Position numbers and translations under genes: made by a program. Positions 14,735-17,977 of a stretch of 17,977 nt of DNA are shown here, piece after piece (position 1 is the stretch's first letter; each line of letters begins with the position of its first letter). Below the pieces are notes generated by a model, which was given only the letters and a program-made list of their open reading frames with translations, did no database searches and was not told where the DNA came from. This stretch comes from Bdellovibrio sp. CG10_big_fil_rev_8_21_14_0_10_47_8 (GTDB lineage: Bacteria; Bdellovibrionota; Bdellovibrionia; Bdellovibrionales; Bdellovibrionaceae): contig PEZR01000116.1 of NCBI GenBank assembly GCA_002773975.1, forward strand, positions 1 to 17,977, given 5' to 3'.

Positions 14735-16703
14735 CCTGAATGTTGCCCTCCGCGGGCAAAGGACTTCCAGGCTCGGGAATTATTTCTGAAACCACGCCTT
14801 GACCACGAATGCGCAATTGCAAATTCTGCCCCGAGGCTTTTTTCAAGACCTCTCGCAACGTTAAATGCGTCCAATTCGGAACCATGCCAGGCTCCGTACT
14901 TTGCTCGGCCGATTTTTCACTTTGAATCAGGTCTCTGGCCACCTTCGCCGCCAACCTGGAAGCTTTTTTCTGTTTCGCAGATTTCATCATGTCTTTGTCG
15001 ACAAAATTTTTCTCTGAAATTAAAACTGGGGGAAGACCTTCTCGCCGAGCTGCATAGGACGCCAGACGAGAAAAAATGGGGGCGGCAACCTGAGACCCAT
15101 AAAAGGCATTTTTCTTCGGATGATCAACCACGACATAAATCACGAATTTGGGCTCGGTTGCTGGAATAAAACCAGCAAAACTCGAAACGTACGCGCCCTG
15201 CATATAGCCGCGCCCATTGGGGTTGACCTTTTGAGCCGTGCCGGTTTTTCCGGCCACCAAGTAGCCGTCGACCTTGGCGTTGACCCCCGTACCCCCCGGC
15301 GCCGTCGCCCCGGTCAACATCAAACGTAAACTGGCAGAATCCTCCGCCGACAACACTCGACGAAGCGCCTGAGGTTGAAAATCCCTTGTCTCGCCAGACT
15401 CCGGATCTCTCACGGCCTGCACAATGTATGGCCGATTGAGGATACCACCGTTCGCAATGCTCGCGTAGGCATTGGCCATTTGCAGCGCAGTGACTGCGAT
15501 CCCATGCCCAAACGAGATGTTCGCCAACAGATGGGGTCGCCATGGCAAAGACTGAATCAATCCCCGCGTATCCCCCGGTAAATCCACACCGGTTTTTTGC
15601 CCGAAGCCGAAATTGTAATAGTTCTCTCGCAGAGTTTTATCCCCAATTTGAAAAGCGATTTTTGTCGTTCCAATATTTGATGAATAAGCGAGAATCTCGG
15701 ACACCGTCAGGTGAGACCATTTCTCTTTTGTCTCTGCTTCTTTGATGACCCGGTCACCGACTTGAAAATGTCCATTTTCAGTATTGTATTTGGTGTTGGG
15801 CTGAGCAATTTTTTCTTTCAAGGCCGTTGCGACCACAAAAGTTTTCATCGTACTTCCAGGCTCAAACATATCCGTCACAGCACGATTTCTTCGTAGCTCA
15901 GGCTTGGCGCTCAGAGCCCGATTGGCATCAAAGGTCGGCGCCGACGAGATCGCCAAGATCGCCGAGGTCTTTGCGTCCAAAATCACCCCGGTCGCTGAAT
16001 CGGCGTCATAGTCATTGATGGCCCCTTGAAGTTCGGTCTCTAACATGTGCTGCAGGTCAGAATCGACGGTCAATTTAATTTCCGCACCAGCTGGGTTGTC
16101 GGCAAACATCAACCCATCAGCCACCAACGGACGACCTCTGGCGTCCCTACGCACAGTGACCTTTTTGGTATTGCCCTTGAGCTCTTTATCAAAGAGCAAC
16201 TCAAGCCCCTCGAGCCCTTGGCCATCTTGACCGACAAAGCCAAGCACCTGTGACATCAAATTCTCGTTGGGATAAATTCGTTTGAATTCTTCAACAGTTT
16301 GCAAACCCCGAACATCCATTTCTTTAACTTCGTCAGCTGTCTTTTCGTCCATCAGCCGTTGAATCCAAACAAATCTTTTTTTCCCATCTTTGATTTTCGA
16401 ATAGATCGTGTCCACTCGACTTCCCAAAATTTTGGCGAGCTTTCGAGCTACCCTTTTTTTTCCCTCAATCAACTGGGGGTCTGCATACACTGAGTAGGCA
16501 CGATTCGAAGTTGCTAACTCTCGCCCCGCGCGATCGACGATAGTTCCTCGGCGATTCTGTAGCGTGATGACCGTCTGAAACTGCCGAGCTTGAAGAGCTT
16601 CTAACCGTTTGTTGGGAATCACTTGCAAGTAAGCGGCACGTAGAACCAATAAGCCCCAAAGAAAGACGATGCCAGCGAATAAAAACATCATCCGGCTTCT
16701 CAA
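14691..16703 (-). CDS. ftsI: Septal transpeptidase FtsI (PBP3) with C-terminal PASTA domain
   Basis: Class B penicillin-binding protein that crosslinks septal peptidoglycan in the periplasm, partner of FtsW. The 670-residue product has one membrane helix (about 5-28), a PBP dimerisation domain opening with NRRGTIVDRAGRELA (50-64), and a transpeptidase domain with Ser284 in SxxK (EPGSTMK), Ser341-Asn343 in SxN (YSSN) and KTGTAQK (486-492). After a charged linker (about 565-605) comes a single PASTA domain (about 606-662; PNWTHLTLREVL...PEPGSPLP). That tail is longer than in E. coli FtsI. The start is TTG 16703, which overlaps the ftsL stop as TTGA and has GGGAG at five-base spacing; ATG 16691, four codons in, is the alternative. 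The 3' end overlaps the convergent esterase by 44 nt. Confidence 0.96.
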   Translation of the reverse strand: MRSRMMFLFAGIVFLWGLLVLRAAYLQVIPNKRLEALQARQFQTVITLQNRRGTIVDRAGRELATSNRAYSVYADPQLIEGKKRVARKLAKILGSRVDTIYSKIKDGKKRFVWIQRLMDEKTADEVKEMDVRGLQTVEEFKRIYPNENLMSQVLGFVGQDGQGLEGLELLFDKELKGNTKKVTVRRDARGRPLVADGLMFADNPAGAEIKLTVDSDLQHMLETELQGAINDYDADSATGVILDAKTSAILAISSAPTFDANRALSAKPELRRNRAVTDMFEPGSTMKTFVVATALKEKIAQPNTKYNTENGHFQVGDRVIKEAETKEKWSHLTVSEILAYSSNIGTTKIAFQIGDKTLRENYYNFGFGQKTGVDLPGDTRGLIQSLPWRPHLLANISFGHGIAVTALQMANAYASIANGGILNRPYIVQAVRDPESGETRDFQPQALRRVLSAEDSASLRLMLTGATAPGGTGVNAKVDGYLVAGKTGTAQKVNPNGRGYMQGAYVSSFAGFIPATEPKFVIYVVVDHPKKNAFYGSQVAAPIFSRLASYAARREGLPPVLISEKNFVDKDMMKSAKQKKASRLAAKVARDLIQSEKSAEQSTEPGMVPNWTHLTLREVLKKASGQNLQLRIRGQGVVSEIIPEPGSPLPAEGNIQVILRPVEEIRSISR

Positions 16704-16996
16704 TTGATCTCCCGCGCACTTGTCAGCTCTTGACCGCCGTTCAGATGAATAATTTGACTGGCTTGAATTTTTTTAAGAGTGAATCGTCTTTGGGCCATCT
16801 TCTCAACATGCTGAGGTCTGGTGAGTTTTGCCAACTGCATGGTCTTTGCACGTTTTTCTTGGATAACTTGCCTTTGTTCCCGGGTCATTTTCAAAATGAC
16901 ATAACCGATGCGCAGTTCTTCCATTTGCATAAAAACCAAAGAGAATAATGTAGCTATCACCAGCAAGATGCTCAAAAAAGGCTTGGTATGTTCCAC
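16700..16996 (-). CDS. ftsL: Cell division protein FtsL
   Basis: Small bitopic divisome protein that pairs with FtsB/FtsQ by coiled coil and activates FtsW-FtsI. The 98-residue product has one membrane helix at about 5-24 (FLSILLVIATLFSLVFMQ), then a heptad-like periplasmic segment (about 25-60) and the FtsL-type LTRPQHVEKMAQRRFTLKKI region. FtsL is poorly conserved in sequence, so length, topology and position between rsmH and ftsI carry most weight. The start is GTG 16996; the first internal ATG would cut into the membrane helix. The SD is weak (AGG about nine bases upstream), and the gene begins 10 nt after the rsmH stop, so coupling is likely. Its stop overlaps the ftsI TTG. Confidence 0.9.
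   Translation of the reverse strand: MEHTKPFLSILLVIATLFSLVFMQMEELRIGYVILKMTREQRQVIQEKRAKTMQLAKLTRPQHVEKMAQRRFTLKKIQASQIIHLNGGQELTSAREIN
16709..16713 (-). promoter_or_regulatory. Shine-Dalgarno that supports the ftsI TTG start
   Basis: GGGAG on the minus strand lies five bases before TTG 16703, inside the end of ftsL. The later ATG 16691 lacks a comparable site, so TTG with a TTGA stop/start overlap is preferred. Confidence 0.65.
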
Positions 16997-17006
16997 GTCT
17001 CACAAC

Positions 17007-17918
17007 CTATTTCCGTTCAAAGACACGAAGTTTTGCGCTGCGAGCCCGCGGGTTTTCCGATGCTTCACTCCATGGAGCTTGGATCACCTTTTTATTGACA
17101 GCAGAGCCCCAATCCTTGGTCTCTTCAGCAAATTCTTTGAACTTATTTTTAACTATTCTATCTTCTAACGAGTGAAAAGTCAGGACTGCAAGTCGGCCTT
17201 TGGACTTCAGTCCATGCACCAACTTTTCCAAAGAATTTTCGACGACATCCAACTCGGCATTCACCGACAACCTCAGAGCCAAAAAATACTGGGTCGCGGG
17301 ATGATGCCCCTTGCGATGCCAGCCCTCCACTCGCTCAATCAACCCGGCCAGATCTCTGGTATTCAAGAAGGGTTTTTCCTTTCGATCATGCACGATCGCC
17401 CTGGTAACCCTGTAAGGCCTTGAAATCTCGCCAAGTTCTTGAAACAACGCGTTCAATTCGTCCTCAGAATAGGCATTGATGATCTCGGCGGCGGTGATGC
17501 CCTGAGAGTTGTCCATTCGCATGTCCAAAGGGCCTTCGTGGTAAAAACTGAAACCTCTATGACCTTGGTCGAGCTGCGGAGAGCTCACGCCTAAATCTAA
17601 GAGCATCAAATCAAAATGCCCCCATCTTTCGACGTCAAACTGAGAGAAATTGCCCTGAAAGAGCTCCAGACGTCCCTGATCCAACCAAGTGGAGAAGTTT
17701 TTTTGACCATATTCGATCGCCTCAGGATCCTGATCAAAAGCAAGGGCGTTGATGTTCGAATGCCTTTCCAGCAAGGCTTTGAGATGCCCCCCTCGTCCAA
17801 AAGTTCCATCAAAATAGCGCAAAGTTTTGCCGTCATGAGCTTCAATCACAGGCGACATCATCTGCAAAAATTCGTTCATCAGGACAGGTTGGTGGAGAGA
17901 ATGGGAATCTGGAATCAT
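17007..17918 (-). CDS. rsmH: 16S rRNA m4C1402 methyltransferase RsmH (MraW)
   Basis: SAM-dependent enzyme that N4-methylates C1402 of 16S rRNA in the ribosomal P site. The 303-residue protein carries HQPVL (9-13), the SAM-binding DGTFGRGGHL (37-46), LLDLGVSSPQLD (106-117), RGFSF and GPLDMRMD (121-136), HPATQYFLALRLSVN, LTFHSLEDR and a C-terminal NPRARSAKLR, all RsmH signatures. Length is typical. ATG 17918 is preceded by an in-frame TAA and the next ATG would lose HQPVL, so the start is firm, yet no SD is visible. A promoter-like pair ends only 8 nt ahead, so the message may be nearly leaderless. mraZ, its usual upstream neighbour, would be beyond the right edge; no mraZ coding is clear in the last 59 bases. 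Confidence 0.97.
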   Translation of the reverse strand: MIPDSHSLHQPVLMNEFLQMMSPVIEAHDGKTLRYFDGTFGRGGHLKALLERHSNINALAFDQDPEAIEYGQKNFSTWLDQGRLELFQGNFSQFDVERWGHFDLMLLDLGVSSPQLDQGHRGFSFYHEGPLDMRMDNSQGITAAEIINAYSEDELNALFQELGEISRPYRVTRAIVHDRKEKPFLNTRDLAGLIERVEGWHRKGHHPATQYFLALRLSVNAELDVVENSLEKLVHGLKSKGRLAVLTFHSLEDRIVKNKFKEFAEETKDWGSAVNKKVIQAPWSEASENPRARSAKLRVFERK

Positions 17919-17926
17919 CTTTGGCC

Positions 17927-17955
17927 AAATTAAAGATATTTTGAGTTGAGGTCAA
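17927..17955 (-). promoter_or_regulatory. Candidate promoter immediately before rsmH
   Basis: On the minus strand TTGACC (17955-17950), a 17-nt spacer and TAATTT (17932-17927) resemble a sigma-70 promoter. The -35 matches five of six bases; the -10 keeps T1, A2 and T6. Transcription would begin near 17920, two or so bases before ATG 17918. Confidence 0.4.
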
Positions 17956-17977
17956 CGAGCACAATGGCCTAACATAG

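Noticed and set aside
1..17977. A wholly new defence or mobile system
   Set aside because: Nearly every gene is a recognisable dcw gene. No transposase, integrase, CRISPR repeat, toxin-antitoxin pair or phage gene was found; the novelty is limited to the two inserted genes, the lipoprotein and the regulatory structures.

Overview
The window is a division and cell wall (dcw) cluster read almost entirely from the minus strand, so its gene order runs from the right edge to the left. In that direction it holds rsmH (mraW), ftsL, ftsI, murE, murF, mraY, murD, a small lipoprotein gene, ftsW, murG, murC, murB, ftsQ and the first 279 or so codons of ftsA, which runs off the left edge. Two plus-strand genes break the series: a cytosolic alpha/beta-hydrolase (carboxylesterase/phospholipase family) between ftsI and murE, and a secreted papain-family cysteine protease between murB and ftsQ.

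The organism looks Gram-negative. It has a lipobox lipoprotein, a DAP-type MurE (DNPR motif), an FtsL/FtsQ/FtsW/FtsI divisome set, and murB placed next to murC, as in many alpha- and delta-type proteobacteria. A PASTA domain on FtsI, a predator-like secreted protease and the general layout suggest a Bdellovibrio-like or other Bdellovibrionota/deltaproteobacterial lineage. That placement is inference and not proven here.

Layout: 17007-17918 rsmH and 14691-16996 ftsL-ftsI form the first tight unit. The convergent esterase (14063-14734) overlaps the 3' end of ftsI by 44 nt. The short divergent region 13935-14062 carries promoter-like sequences for murE (leftward) and the esterase (rightward). 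From 13934 down to 3402 a compact block of nine genes (murE to murB) has short gaps and two ATGA stop/start overlaps (murE/murF, murC/murB). The protease (1862-3388) converges on murB with only 13 nt between stops. It diverges from ftsQ across a 217-nt region rich in inverted repeats, which must also supply ftsQ-ftsA with a promoter if they are uncoupled from murB.

Function: MurB, MurC, MurD, MurE and MurF build UDP-MurNAc-pentapeptide in the cytosol. MraY moves it to undecaprenyl phosphate and MurG adds GlcNAc to give lipid II. FtsW polymerises and FtsI crosslinks septal peptidoglycan, and FtsL, FtsQ and FtsA organise this at the division ring. RsmH methylates 16S rRNA. The unusual parts are the two antisense insert genes, the lipoprotein between murD and ftsW, the single PASTA domain on FtsI, several non-ATG starts (ftsL GTG, ftsI TTG, murE TTG, protease GTG), and structured leaders before ftsA and ftsQ. 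I saw no RNA genes, CRISPR arrays, insertion sequences or attachment sites.
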